Shown one piece after another: positions 35,356-44,687 of a stretch of DNA of 64,000 bases; the stretch's first letter is position 1, and the number at the start of each line of letters is the position of its first letter. The stretch comes from Chloroflexota bacterium (lineage in GTDB: Bacteria > Chloroflexota > Anaerolineae > Aggregatilineales > Phototrophicaceae). The notes under the pieces were generated by a model. It ran no database searches and was not told the DNA's origin. It saw nothing but the letters and a program-made list of their open reading frames with translations. Where the stretch lies: the NCBI GenBank assembly GCA_026708115.1, contig JAPOVL010000039.1:85398-149397 (forward strand), written 5' to 3'. A program made the translations under genes and the position numbers.

Positions 35356-36213
35356 CTACCCGCGCACTGCGCCCGATGTCAAACCGGAAACCATGAAGCG
35401 TTGCATAAGATAGTAGACCACGATGACCGGCAGCGTGATCAGCGTGAGGATGGCGAACATGGGACCGGGCCGCATCATGAATTGTCCGCTGTAGACCAGC
35501 GGCACCAGCGTCAAGGGCTTGACCTGGTTGGTATTCATGGTCACCAGCGCCAGGATGAATTCGTTCCAGGAAGTCATGAATTGCCAGATGATGACGACGG
35601 CGATGGCGGGCCAGCTCACCGGCATCATGATGCGCCAATAGATGCCAAATGGCGTACAGCCGTCGAGGATCGCCGCTTCTTCAATTTCTTTCAGGAAGCC
35701 GGCGAAAAAGCTGCGCAAGATGACGATGGCGAAGGGCACGCCCAAAGCCGTATAAGGTAGGATAAGCCCGAGATACTTGTCATTGAGCCCCAAGGCTTTG
35801 TTGATCTGAAAGATCGGCACGACAAGGGTTGGGATCGGCAACATCAAGGTCATGATGAGCAGATAGAACCAGATATCGCGCGCGAAGAACTTCAAGCGCG
35901 CCAGGGCGAAGGCCGCCAGTGAACTGATCGCCACCACCAGGAAAACCGAGGGCACGGTCACCGCCATGCTGTTGATGAAATGCTGGACGATCTCGGCATC
36001 TTCAAAGACGGTGACGTAGTTTTTCAGGCTGACGCCGCTGATGAGCATGCCGCCGAAACGCGGCGCGCGTTGGTCGGGCGGCATCAACGACACCACCAGC
36101 ATCATGATGATGGGCACCAGCCAGACCAGCGCCAGGATCGTGACAAAGACAAAAGCTAAAGTCTTGCCCAAACGGCGCGGTGATCGTGGATGCCTGCTCT
36201 TCTTCGCTTTCAT
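35356..36213 (-). CDS. Sugar ABC transporter permease, MalG-like
   Basis: 285 residues, six membrane helices, basic N-terminus (MKAKKSRHPRSPRRLGK). The EAA loop EEAAILDGCTPFGIYWRIMMPVSWP contacts the ATPase. It ends RFMVSGLTSGAVRG, the CUT1 family's usual ending. It pairs with the MalF-like gene 31 bases upstream. No ATP-binding subunit is encoded nearby, so a shared MsmK-like ATPase is likely. Confidence 0.9.
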   Translation of the reverse strand: MKAKKSRHPRSPRRLGKTLAFVFVTILALVWLVPIIMMLVVSLMPPDQRAPRFGGMLISGVSLKNYVTVFEDAEIVQHFINSMAVTVPSVFLVVAISSLAAFALARLKFFARDIWFYLLIMTLMLPIPTLVVPIFQINKALGLNDKYLGLILPYTALGVPFAIVILRSFFAGFLKEIEEAAILDGCTPFGIYWRIMMPVSWPAIAVVIIWQFMTSWNEFILALVTMNTNQVKPLTLVPLVYSGQFMMRPGPMFAILTLITLPVIVVYYLMQRFMVSGLTSGAVRG

Positions 36214-36244
36214 CCGCCTGCCAAGCCGGCTCTAATTTCCATCT

Positions 36245-37132
36245 CTAATTACCAATCGTGAAGCGCGAACCGAGGACGCGCACCTGGAAGACGCTGGCGC
36301 TTAGGGCGATCACCAGCAGCACCACAGCCACGGCCGAGGCATAGCCCATGCTCTGCAGCGGAAATGCTTTCAGGAAAATATAAGTTGGGAGCATCTCCGT
36401 TGCGTGGTTGGGCCCGCCTTTGGTCAACATGTAGACCAGGGCAAAGGTCTGCAACGTGCCGATGACGCCCAGCAGGATCAAAGTCAGGTGTACGTGGCGC
36501 AGCATGGGCCAGATGATATGTTGAACGCGCTGCCGGATGCTGGCGCCATCGACTTCGGCGGCGCTGAGCACTTCTTCGGGCAAGCCTTGCAAACCTGCCA
36601 CGTACATCAGCATGGAAAAGCCGGTCCATTGCCAAACGTTGACGAAAATGGTGGAAAAAATGGCGATTTTGGGATCGGACAAATAGGGCTGGACCAGAAA
36701 GCGCGCGCCGGTTTCAAAGCCGATATCGGCCAGCAAGCCGCCGAAGGGCGCGTATATGCGTTGCCAGATAATGCCCAGCACGACCGGCGAAATAATCGCC
36801 GGCATGAAGAAGATAATGCGAAAGATGTTCTGAAAGGGGATTCCCGAGGTCAAGATGCTCGCGAGGGCAAAGCCCAGGAACATCTGCGGGAAGATGGTCA
36901 GGAATGTCCAGTAGAGCGAATTGCGGATCGCCAAAGCGAAAGACCGGTCGTCGGTGAACATCTCGACATAGTTCTGCACGCCGACGTAGGCCGCCTCGTT
37001 GATGCCGTCCCAATCATACAAGCTGGCGCCAAAGATATAAAAGATGGGATAGAGCACAAAGACGACAAACAAGATCATGGCCGGCGCCATGAAAAACAGA
37101 CCTTGATTGTCGATGAGCCATTTGCGAGACAT
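36245..37132 (-). CDS. Sugar ABC transporter permease, MalF-like
   Basis: 295 residues from ATG 37132 (MSRKWLIDNQGLFFMAPAM); the longer frame begins inside a repeat. Six membrane helices. The EAA loop reads LSAAEVDGASIRQRVQHIIWPML. It forms the CUT1-type channel with the MalG-like permease and receives sugar from the binding protein at 37331-38608. The gap to the binding-protein gene carries palindromic repeats that may lower read-through. Confidence 0.9.
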   Translation of the reverse strand: MSRKWLIDNQGLFFMAPAMILFVVFVLYPIFYIFGASLYDWDGINEAAYVGVQNYVEMFTDDRSFALAIRNSLYWTFLTIFPQMFLGFALASILTSGIPFQNIFRIIFFMPAIISPVVLGIIWQRIYAPFGGLLADIGFETGARFLVQPYLSDPKIAIFSTIFVNVWQWTGFSMLMYVAGLQGLPEEVLSAAEVDGASIRQRVQHIIWPMLRHVHLTLILLGVIGTLQTFALVYMLTKGGPNHATEMLPTYIFLKAFPLQSMGYASAVAVVLLVIALSASVFQVRVLGSRFTIGN

Positions 37133-37147
37133 TGTCGCGAAGTTCAA

Positions 37148-37182
37148 CCCCCCTCTAAATCTCCCCCCATTGCAATGGGGGG
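37148..37182. repeat. CCCCTCTAAATCTCCCCC-type palindromic repeat, copy B
   Basis: CCCCCCTCTAAAT followed by CTCCCCCCATTGCAATGGGGGG; the palindrome CCCCCCATTGCAATGGGGGG is perfect. It matches copy A at 33847-33877 and lies 15 bases upstream of the MalF-like start. Confidence 0.75.
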
Positions 37183-37242
37183 AGACTTTGATCACGTTAG
37201 GCGACCTTTCCCCTTACAGCGAGACCGTGAGATTCCCGACAG

Positions 37243-37299
37243 AAGCCCCCTCTCCATTGCGATGGCGCACGTAGACACTGCGCAACGGGAGGGGGGCTT
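37243..37299. repeat. Long hairpin of the same repeat class
   Basis: AAGCCCCCTC (37243-37252) pairs with GAGGGGGGCTT (37289-37299), one bulged G; the interior contains the smaller palindrome CCATTGCGATGG. It lies between the binding-protein stop and the permease start and could act as a processing or attenuation hairpin, keeping binding-protein mRNA more abundant. Confidence 0.6.
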
Positions 37300-37330
37300 G
37301 GGGGGGAGGGGTTAGACCACCCTAATCCAA

Positions 37331-38608
37331 CTACATGCTGTTGGCGTCTTGCACCAATTGCATGCCTTCGGCCGGCGTCATTTCGCCCGCGGCGACGGCA
37401 GCCAGCGCGTCTTCCAGCGCTTGCTTGACATCGGGGCTCTTCAATTGACGCGCGTACTGCACGCTCGCCAGCCACTCTTCGGTGAACAGATCCCAGACAG
37501 CTTCTTGGTTCTCCGAACCGAAGGAAGCGGGACGCAAGCCGATATAAGCCGGCAGATCGTTGTAGGTATTGATCAGCGCCTGCGCGCCGGCGCCGCTGAT
37601 CCAGTCGGTGATGACCTTGCAAGCCGCATCCGGATTGGCCGAATCGCGCGTCACGCCCAGCATGACATCAATGCCGCCCAGCAGATCTTCCGGCGCGCCC
37701 ATGCCCGTGACATCGGGGAACTTGAAGGGCGCGTAACCGGCCAGGTTCTGGTCCAGCGGCGGCGGGTTGGGGTTGGCGGCTTGCTGCTGCCACCAGGCAC
37801 CCATCGGGAACATAGCGGCGCGTCCGCCTTGAATCTGCTCGACAGCGGCCGGATAGTGCGACATGCCCAAGGCGCCCATCTGGAAGATGCCATCATCGAA
37901 CAAGCGCTTCCACCAGGTCATCGCCTCGACGAAAGGCTCGTCGGTGAAGCTGGCCATGCCGTCCTCGGCTTGATAGATCAAGCCCGGCGCGACATTGTGG
38001 ATCAACTGCATGTAAACATCGCGGCGGATCCAGCCGTCGCCCGCGCCGATCATGACCGGGGCGATACCCTGCGCATTGAACATATCCGCCAGTTCCTTGA
38101 GTTCGTCATAGGTGGTCGGCGGCTCGACGCCGGCTTCTTCGAAGATCGGCACCGTGTACCACATATTGATCGTCTGCACCAGCACAGGCAAGCCGTAGAT
38201 ATTGTCATCGCCTTCCGGGTTGCCCAGGCGCGCCTGCTCGATGCCGACCGGGAAGAATTGATCTTCCCAATCTTCGCCCCAGGTAGCAACGGCGCAATCC
38301 TGCATCGGCATCAGGTGGTCGCGATACTGCTGCGTCAATGCGCCCGGTTCCAGGCCGATCAAATCGGGCAGGGTCCCGCCGGCGGCCATCGTCTGCAAGT
38401 CGACCAGGTATTCAGGATAGTTGGTGATATCGGGCTCAATTGTGATGCCCGGGTTCTCGGCATTGAAGGCTTCGATCATGGCTTCGGTAGTGGCGATCAC
38501 CGGGCTCCAGGAACGGAAGCGCACCACAACATCGTCTTGGGCCACGACAGGCAAGCTCAAGGTCAGAATGAGCGCGACCATCAGGGCGAGCATAAACTTC
38601 TTGTACAT
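37331..38608 (-). CDS. Extracellular sugar-binding protein (family 1)
   Basis: 425 residues from ATG 38608 with AAGGAG ahead of it. The signal peptide MYKKFMLALMVALILTLSLPVVAQ has no lipobox cysteine. The mature protein has the family-1 fold: IEAFNAENPGITIEPDITNYPEYLVDLQTMAAGGTLPDLIGLEPGAL near the N-terminus and FPMGAWWQQQAA around the hinge. It delivers sugar to the MalF/MalG-like permeases. With the downstream FGGY kinase and class II aldolase, a pentose, fucose/rhamnose-type sugar or polyol is likely. Confidence 0.88.
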   Translation of the reverse strand: MYKKFMLALMVALILTLSLPVVAQDDVVVRFRSWSPVIATTEAMIEAFNAENPGITIEPDITNYPEYLVDLQTMAAGGTLPDLIGLEPGALTQQYRDHLMPMQDCAVATWGEDWEDQFFPVGIEQARLGNPEGDDNIYGLPVLVQTINMWYTVPIFEEAGVEPPTTYDELKELADMFNAQGIAPVMIGAGDGWIRRDVYMQLIHNVAPGLIYQAEDGMASFTDEPFVEAMTWWKRLFDDGIFQMGALGMSHYPAAVEQIQGGRAAMFPMGAWWQQQAANPNPPPLDQNLAGYAPFKFPDVTGMGAPEDLLGGIDVMLGVTRDSANPDAACKVITDWISGAGAQALINTYNDLPAYIGLRPASFGSENQEAVWDLFTEEWLASVQYARQLKSPDVKQALEDALAAVAAGEMTPAEGMQLVQDANSM

Positions 38609-38712
38609 CTCATTTCTCCTTATCAATTGTCTCTCGCGTATACAAAGCGCTGGTCTTTTTTTGTACTCAATCGCCCTCCTTTCAACGATTCATCCCTGGA
38701 CAACCCGAGTGT

Positions 38713-39357
38713 CTAGCCAAGCAATCTGTCGCTGAACTCGGGCGGAATCAGATGCGGCTGTCCATGCTGCAGGGCCATGTGATAGAGCTGCGCCGAGATC
38801 TCGACCATGACCGTGCAGTGGATCGCTTTGCTCAGCGACTCCCCCAGCGCCAGCATGCCGTGATTGGCCCAGACCACCGCCCGCTTGTCGCCCATGACCG
38901 CCAGCATGTCGTAGCCGAACTGACGCGAGCCGCTGGGCGCGAAGGGCATGACCGGCACCTCGCCGCCGACATCAATCAGCGTGTTGACGTGCAGGGGTGC
39001 GATGGGCATGTGCAAAACACCGAAGACGTTGGTATAGATCGGCTCGGCATGCACGATGCCCAGCGCTTCCGGCCGCCGCTCATAGACCGCCAGATGCACC
39101 GGCGATTCATGCGATGGCTCGCGGAATCCCTCGATTACATCGCCATCAAGGTCGAGGACAACGACGTCGTCAACTGTCAGTTGGTCATAGGGATAATCGT
39201 GCGGGGTGATGAGGATGTGTCCGCTCTGCGGATCGCGCAGGCTGAGGTTGCCTTGCGTTAAGGGCACCAGTCCGATACTCGCCACCAAGGCCGCGCCAGC
39301 GATCAATTCTTCTTTCAGTGATGCTATCGCGTCTGTGCCATAGACGGCTTTTGTCAT
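38713..39357 (-). CDS. Class II aldolase/ribulose-5-phosphate 4-epimerase family protein
   Basis: 214 residues from ATG 39357 (MTKAVYGTDAIASLKEELIAG) with GAGG six bases upstream. LVPLTQGNLSLRD, HESPVHLAVYERRPEALGIVHAEPIYTNVFG (the paired metal-binding site with HxH-like histidines) and WANHGMLALGESL match the fuculose-1-phosphate aldolase/AraD group. It heads the sugar operon. The combination with an FGGY kinase predicts that an imported sugar is phosphorylated, then cleaved or epimerised; the exact sugar is unknown. Confidence 0.85.
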   Translation of the reverse strand: MTKAVYGTDAIASLKEELIAGAALVASIGLVPLTQGNLSLRDPQSGHILITPHDYPYDQLTVDDVVVLDLDGDVIEGFREPSHESPVHLAVYERRPEALGIVHAEPIYTNVFGVLHMPIAPLHVNTLIDVGGEVPVMPFAPSGSRQFGYDMLAVMGDKRAVVWANHGMLALGESLSKAIHCTVMVEISAQLYHMALQHGQPHLIPPEFSDRLLG

Positions 39358-39492
39358 AGTTGCCTCATGACCATCAATTGTCGACAATGATTTATTGGAT
39401 TTCCGGAAATTGTACTGTTGCCGCCCTTGCTTGTCAAAAAATGCTGTCAGGAGGAGGGCTTGGACCGTTCACAGACTTGGCAGCGGGCAAGG

Positions 39493-40428
39493 TCATCGAT
39501 TGCGCAAATAAGGATCCATGGCGTCGCGCAAGCCATCGCCAAGCAGATTGACGCTCATGACTGTCAGGAATATGGCCGTGCCCGGCACCAGAGAAATCCA
39601 GGGCGCCGTCTGGATGTAGCGATTGCCAACGGCGACCATGCTGCCCCAGCTGGGATTGGGCGGCTGGATGCCGAGTCCCAGAAAACTCAAGGTGGCTTCC
39701 GCCAGGATGATGCCGCCGATATCCAAGGAGACGGTCACGATTATCGCCGCGGTGATATTGGGCAAGATGTGAGACATCATGATGCGCCAATTCGACGAGC
39801 CCAGCGCGCGGGCCGCCAGCACGTAATCTTCCTGGCTGGCGGACAGGGTCAAGCCCCGCGTCAGGCGCGCCAGCGGCGCCACGCCCACAACGCCAATGGC
39901 TATCAGCGCGTTTAGCAGGCTGGGACCCAGAATGCCGGCGATAGCGATGATGAGAACGATGCGCGGAAAAGCCAGCAGCGCGTCCAAAACGCGCATGATA
40001 ATGTCGTCCGTCCAGCCCTTGAGCAAGCCGGAAATCAAGCCCAGCGGGACGCCAATGCTGATCGAAATCGACAAGGGAATCAGGGCGGCCAGCAAGGAGA
40101 CGCGCGCGCCGTAGAGGATGCGCGACAAGACGTCGCGCCCAATGTCGTCCGTTCCCAAAGGGTGATCGGCGCTGGGCGCTTGGCGGGCGGCGGCAAAATC
40201 CGGCTTGATGGGATCGTAAGGACTGATGTGCGGCGCGAACAGGGCCCCCAGCAGCACGAGGATCAGCACGGCAAATGCGAAGCGCGGCAAGGGACGCGCG
40301 AACAAGCGCCCGCAAAACAGCATGAGCGCGTGTTGGGTCGGCTCGCCCGCCATCGGCCAAGAGGCGGATTCCGCATCGGATGCGCCCTTGCGCGGGCTAA
40401 CGTCGGGTTGTGCCACAGGCTCCCTCAT
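39493..40428 (-). CDS. Peptide/nickel-type ABC permease, DppC/OppC-like
   Basis: 311 residues. A long soluble N-terminus, then six helices; HISPYDPIKPDFAAARQAPSADHPLGTDDIGRDVLSRILYGARVSL is the classic DppC N-terminal signature, and the EAA loop lies near YVLAARALGSSNWRIMMSHILPN. Its start overlaps the DppB-like stop by ATGA. No OppD/OppF ATPases occur in the window. Confidence 0.9.
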   Translation of the reverse strand: MREPVAQPDVSPRKGASDAESASWPMAGEPTQHALMLFCGRLFARPLPRFAFAVLILVLLGALFAPHISPYDPIKPDFAAARQAPSADHPLGTDDIGRDVLSRILYGARVSLLAALIPLSISISIGVPLGLISGLLKGWTDDIIMRVLDALLAFPRIVLIIAIAGILGPSLLNALIAIGVVGVAPLARLTRGLTLSASQEDYVLAARALGSSNWRIMMSHILPNITAAIIVTVSLDIGGIILAEATLSFLGLGIQPPNPSWGSMVAVGNRYIQTAPWISLVPGTAIFLTVMSVNLLGDGLRDAMDPYLRNR

Positions 40429-41384
40429 GAAGCATATCGAATGCGCGGATCGATTGAAGCGTAGGTTAAATCGACAAGCAGATTGATGCTCATAAAGACC
40501 AGGGTGATCAACAATACCGATCCCTGAACGACCGGGAAATCACGACCGAAAATGGCATCCAATAACAGCTTGCCCATACCCGGCAAGGAGAAGATGATTT
40601 CAATGACGATCGTGCCGCCCAGGATACGGCCGATCTGCAAGCCCACAGTTGTGACAACCGGTATCAGAGCATTTTTCAAGGCATGGACAAAGACGATGCG
40701 CCGCTGCCCCAGCCCTTTGCTCCTGGCCGTGCGCACATAATCTTCATTCAGTACTTCGAGCATGCTCGAGCGGGTCAAGCGCATGGTCACCGCCATCAGC
40801 GCCGTACTCAAGGTTATGACCGGCAGAATCATGCGCTCGACATGTCTGACAGGATCATCGGCTATGCGGACAAATCCGCCAGCCGGCAACCATTTCAGGT
40901 GTACCGAAAAGACAACGATTAGCAGCAATGCCACCCAAAAATTCGGCGCCGATACACCCATCAGGGCCACGATATTGCCCAGAAAGTCGCCGATGCCCCC
41001 GGGCCGGACGGCAGTATAGATGCCGATGGGAATGGCGACGGTCGACGCCAGAAAGACGCTCAATAGCGCGAGCTCCAGCGTGACCGGAAAGCGGGCCGCC
41101 AGCAAGTCAAGGACCGGGCGACGCTGGTGTATTGAGCGCCCCAGGTCACCGCGCAAGACATCAAAGAGCCAATCGGCATATTGCACGTAAATGGGGCGGT
41201 CCAACCCCAGTTTCCGCCGCAGCTGATCCATTTCTTCATCGGTCATCTGCGCGACTTCGTCGATGGGAACGAGCATCAAAACGGGATCGCCGGGACTAAG
41301 AAAGAGCAGCAGGAATACCAGGAAGGTGACAATAAGCAGGGTTGGCGCCATCAAGAGGATGCGCCTGATCAGATAGCGACCCAT
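40425..41384 (-). CDS. Peptide/nickel-type ABC permease, DppB/OppB-like
   Basis: 319 residues, six helices starting MGRYLIRRILLMAPTLLIVTFLVFLLLFLSPGDP. LGLDRPIYVQYADWLFDVLRGDLGRSI and the EAA segment YVRTARSKGLGQRRIVFVHALKNALIPVVT are typical of DppB. With the adjacent DppC-like subunit and the family-5 binding protein it forms an importer for peptides, oligosaccharides or metal chelates; the ATPases must be elsewhere. Confidence 0.9.
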   Translation of the reverse strand: MGRYLIRRILLMAPTLLIVTFLVFLLLFLSPGDPVLMLVPIDEVAQMTDEEMDQLRRKLGLDRPIYVQYADWLFDVLRGDLGRSIHQRRPVLDLLAARFPVTLELALLSVFLASTVAIPIGIYTAVRPGGIGDFLGNIVALMGVSAPNFWVALLLIVVFSVHLKWLPAGGFVRIADDPVRHVERMILPVITLSTALMAVTMRLTRSSMLEVLNEDYVRTARSKGLGQRRIVFVHALKNALIPVVTTVGLQIGRILGGTIVIEIIFSLPGMGKLLLDAIFGRDFPVVQGSVLLITLVFMSINLLVDLTYASIDPRIRYAS

Positions 41385-41416
41385 GTCCGCGCTCCGGGCG
41401 ATAAGTGAGGAATAGC

Positions 41417-41440
41417 GGGGTTGCGCCCAGGCGCAACCCC
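41417..41440 (-). terminator. Strong hairpin between binding-protein and permease genes
   Basis: GGGGTTGCGC-CCAG-GCGCAACCCC: a 10-bp stem with a 4-base loop just downstream of the family-5 binding-protein stop. Such intercistronic hairpins commonly keep binding-protein mRNA more abundant than permease mRNA. Confidence 0.65.
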
Positions 41441-41456
41441 ATTCGTTCAGTCGTGA

Positions 41457-43010
41457 TTAGCCGCCGACAACGGTGAAGTTCGTCCAGTCCAGCAAGCCGT
41501 AGCCGTTGAGGGCGAAATCGCCGATGATGTCTCCGCGATAGACGTAGGGAATCTGGGGATACAGGTAGGGCACGGAGATCGTGTCGCGCCAGGCGACTTC
41601 GTTCATCTCCCGGATATGGGCGACGCGTTCGGCGCTGTCAAAGATCCCCGGCAGTGCCGCCACCAGCGCTTCGTATTCGTCCGTGCAATAGCCGACTATT
41701 TTTATATTGGCGCCGCAGCCGGCGAAGCGGCCCAGGTAGGCTTCTGGAGCGCTCAGCGCCGCCAGGATTTGAACAAAGCCGGCTTCGGCAATATCGGTAT
41801 CCTCGCGCAAGGCGGCAATATGCCGCGCGCGCTCATTGGCTTGAATAACCAGGCCAATGCCAACTTCGGCAAGGCTGGCCTGCATGATCTCCAATACCTG
41901 GATGCGAAATGGCTGGGCAACAACCGATACCTCAAATTCAAAGGCGTCCGGGTTGCCCGCCGCCGCCAACTCCGCGCGAGCTGCATCCAGATCGCGCGCG
42001 AGGCGCGGCGGCGACTCGTCGCTGTAGGCGAAGGAATTGGGCGGCGTGATGCCACGCGCCGGTTGCGCCAAACCGCCATAAACCAGGGCGATGACCGGTT
42101 CGACATCAATCGCATACATTACGGCGCGCCGATTGTGGATATTGTCGAAGGGCGGACGGTGCTGGTTTAGCGCCAGGACATTGACGCCGCGGGCAACCGC
42201 CCCGGATACGGTTCCGGAAACGGCTTCCAGCAGTGGCAGCTCGGGCGCCGATATCGAGAACATGGCGTGTACATCGCCGCTCTGATAATTCAGCGTGGCG
42301 GCCGATGCATCGAGGATGACCCTAAAGGCGACGCGATCTGCGTTGCCGCTGCTTTCGCCCCAATAGGCTTGGTTGCGCTCCAGGACCAACTCGACGCCCG
42401 GCTCCCAACTGGCTAATTTGAAGGGTCCGGTGCCCGAGGGATTGAAGGCGTACTCGTCCGCGCCCAAAGCCTCAAAGGCCGCCCGCGACATGATCAGCGC
42501 TCGCGAGTCGCTGCCGGCCGCAAGCGCGGGCAGAATGTTGGCGTCAGGCGCCGACATCGTGATCTGGACCGTCAGATCATCGAGGGCTTCAACCGAGGCG
42601 ATCCGGCCATAATCCGGCAGCGCGCCATCGCCGAACTCCGGATCACGGGCGCTGTTGATATTCCAGACGACAGTATCGGCGTCCAATGGCGAGCCATCAT
42701 GGAAGGCGACGCCTTCCCGCAAGTTGAGCGTGATGGTCAGCCGGTCCTCGGACATGGTCCAATCGCTGGCCAGCGCGGGATTGATCGAGCCATCGGTTCC
42801 CAGGCGCAGCAGGGGCTCGTAGATGGCGTAGCTGACCTGCTTATGCGCCAGCGACGGGCTGCGCACGCCCATATCAAGCGTCACGACAGTTTCGCTAACG
42901 CCGATGACGAATTCGTTCATGGCATCTTGCGCGGCGACCGGCATCGTCAGCAGCAATAGCAGCGCAAGCAGCGCCAAGAATCCTTTTACTGATCGTTTTC
43001 GATTAAACAT
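41457..43010 (-). CDS. Family-5 ABC substrate-binding protein
   Basis: 517 residues from ATG 43010 (AAAGGAGAG upstream). The signal peptide MFNRKRSVKGFLALLALLLLLTMPVAAQ has no lipobox. The family-5 order is visible: YAIYEPLLRLGTDGSINPALASDWTMSEDRLTITLNLREGVAFHDGSPLDADTVVWNI, then FNPSGTGPFKLASWEPGVELVLERN, then NIHNRRAVMYAID. It binds peptides, nickel, heme or oligosaccharides for the downstream permease pair. The sulfatase upstream hints at a glycan fragment as ligand, but this is a guess. Confidence 0.88.
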   Translation of the reverse strand: MFNRKRSVKGFLALLALLLLLTMPVAAQDAMNEFVIGVSETVVTLDMGVRSPSLAHKQVSYAIYEPLLRLGTDGSINPALASDWTMSEDRLTITLNLREGVAFHDGSPLDADTVVWNINSARDPEFGDGALPDYGRIASVEALDDLTVQITMSAPDANILPALAAGSDSRALIMSRAAFEALGADEYAFNPSGTGPFKLASWEPGVELVLERNQAYWGESSGNADRVAFRVILDASAATLNYQSGDVHAMFSISAPELPLLEAVSGTVSGAVARGVNVLALNQHRPPFDNIHNRRAVMYAIDVEPVIALVYGGLAQPARGITPPNSFAYSDESPPRLARDLDAARAELAAAGNPDAFEFEVSVVAQPFRIQVLEIMQASLAEVGIGLVIQANERARHIAALREDTDIAEAGFVQILAALSAPEAYLGRFAGCGANIKIVGYCTDEYEALVAALPGIFDSAERVAHIREMNEVAWRDTISVPYLYPQIPYVYRGDIIGDFALNGYGLLDWTNFTVVGG

Positions 43011-43149
43011 TTGCTCTCTCCTTTTGGCCGTCATGACCTGTATATAAAACTATATCATCAAAGCGCTATGGCATATTGAAACTCGGTCAAAGCGACCCGG
43101 CGCCCTTTGCCAGTCTGCCGCCGCGCCGGTTCGCGTCCTTGCCAGGATT

Positions 43150-44529
43150 CTACACATGACCCGGCTCATCCCGCAACAAAAAACGCTCGAGCCGATCGCG
43201 CAGGGCGGCAACCCGGGCCGGGTTCTCAGCGGCGATGTTGTGACTTTCCTCGGGATCGTTGAGCAGATCATACAATTCAGCCCGGTCATGGCCGTTGTCG
43301 ACAAACTTGTAGCTGTCCGTTCGCAGGCAACGGAACTCCTTCAACACCGAAATGATTTCTCGGCGATGCTCCCGCTGCTGGCCGAACAAGATGGGATCGA
43401 ATGAGCGGGCGTCCAGATCCGGCGCGGGCGTCACAGCAGCCAGGGCGCAGATGGTCGGATTGAGATCAAACATATCGACCAGCGCGTCGGATACCAGGCC
43501 GCGCTCAATACCGGGGCCGGAAACGATCAGCGGAATGTGAATAGACGGCTCGTAAGGCAGCTGCTTTTGGAACAAACCGTGATCGCCGAGCATTTCGCCG
43601 TGATCGCTGGTGAAAACGATATAGGTATTGTCCAGCATGTCACGCGCTTCAAGCGCATCCAGGAGGGCGCCAACCTGATCATCTATCAACTTGATCAAGG
43701 CGCAGTACTGTCGGCGAATGCGCGCCAACTCCCCGGCGCTGAAATCCTTCTGGCGATCCAGCACCCACTGCGGTTTCCCGCGCAGATGCTTCGGGATGGC
43801 GGCGGGCATGACGGCGTCGCGGAACTGTTCGGCATATTCCCTAGGCGGATCAAAGGGATCGTGCGGCCCGACAAAGCTGACGAAGAGATGCCAGGGAAAA
43901 TCATCGGGGATATTCTCGATCCAACGCGCAGCCCGTCGACCGATGTATCTGTCTTGAAAGTCTTCCGTCGGCAAGACTGAATCGTGTGACTGGCCGACAA
44001 TCCATCCGCGCCTGGCGCGCGCCCGGTAGTCATGCCAAAACGATTCCAGGCGCCCCTGCTGGCGCAGGTAGTGCGTGTAGGGACCGTGCGGAGCGCTCGG
44101 CTCCCCCTGCGCCGCGTGCATCTTGCCTTCGACTTCCTCGGGATGGGTGAAGCCCCAGCGATAAACCTGCGGACGATCGCCATGACGCCCGTTGTAGGGG
44201 TCGGGTTTGGCCAAATCGAGCTTGCCGACGCAGCCGACGCGGTAGCCGCTGTCGCGCAGGCGCTGATAATAAGTGGGAAGATGTGGTGGAAGAAAACTGC
44301 CGTTGTCGAGCGTGCCGATGCGCGCCGGGTGCCTGCCGGTGGCCAGGCCGATGCGCGCCGGGGCGCAGACGGGCGCGTTAGTGAAGGCATTTGTAAAGCG
44401 CGCTCCCGATGCCGCCAAGCGGTCGATGTTTGGCGTGTCTAGGAAGTCCGCGCCGGCGCAGCCCAGGTAATCCCAGCGATGCTGGTCGGTCATAATGAGC
44501 AGTACGTTGGGCGGATTTTCAGTCGGCAT
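43150..44529 (-). CDS. Type I sulfatase
   Basis: 459 residues. CAPAR (55-59) is the CxPxR signature whose cysteine is oxidised to formylglycine. Metal-binding acids sit in LLIMTDQHR (Asp15) and FTSDHGEMLGDHG. The C-terminal NDPEESHNIAAENP is typical of the arylsulfatase/choline-sulfatase group. No signal peptide, so it would act on an intracellular sulfate ester. It hydrolyses sulfate from a sugar or small molecule. A formylglycine-generating or anSME maturase is not in the window. Confidence 0.9.
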   Translation of the reverse strand: MPTENPPNVLLIMTDQHRWDYLGCAGADFLDTPNIDRLAASGARFTNAFTNAPVCAPARIGLATGRHPARIGTLDNGSFLPPHLPTYYQRLRDSGYRVGCVGKLDLAKPDPYNGRHGDRPQVYRWGFTHPEEVEGKMHAAQGEPSAPHGPYTHYLRQQGRLESFWHDYRARARRGWIVGQSHDSVLPTEDFQDRYIGRRAARWIENIPDDFPWHLFVSFVGPHDPFDPPREYAEQFRDAVMPAAIPKHLRGKPQWVLDRQKDFSAGELARIRRQYCALIKLIDDQVGALLDALEARDMLDNTYIVFTSDHGEMLGDHGLFQKQLPYEPSIHIPLIVSGPGIERGLVSDALVDMFDLNPTICALAAVTPAPDLDARSFDPILFGQQREHRREIISVLKEFRCLRTDSYKFVDNGHDRAELYDLLNDPEESHNIAAENPARVAALRDRLERFLLRDEPGHV

Positions 44530-44687
44530 ATCGGATTTGCCTTTGCATGCTAGTTGTTCATGCGATCTCTAGTCGTATCGCTCTGTTCCGTTCTGTCTCG
44601 CCCCCGCGAGTTTACCATTGCGGCAATGGCAGCGACAAATAGCCCGGAGTATACTCAAGCGCCCAGCCAACAGGAGAAAACAGCGCG

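Noticed and set aside
37349..38716. 455-codon plus-strand frame over the sugar-binding protein
   Set aside because: Antisense shadow of a gene with signal peptide and family signature.
39434..40360. 308-codon minus-strand frame within the DppC gene
   Set aside because: Same strand, other frame; the DppC frame carries the family motifs.
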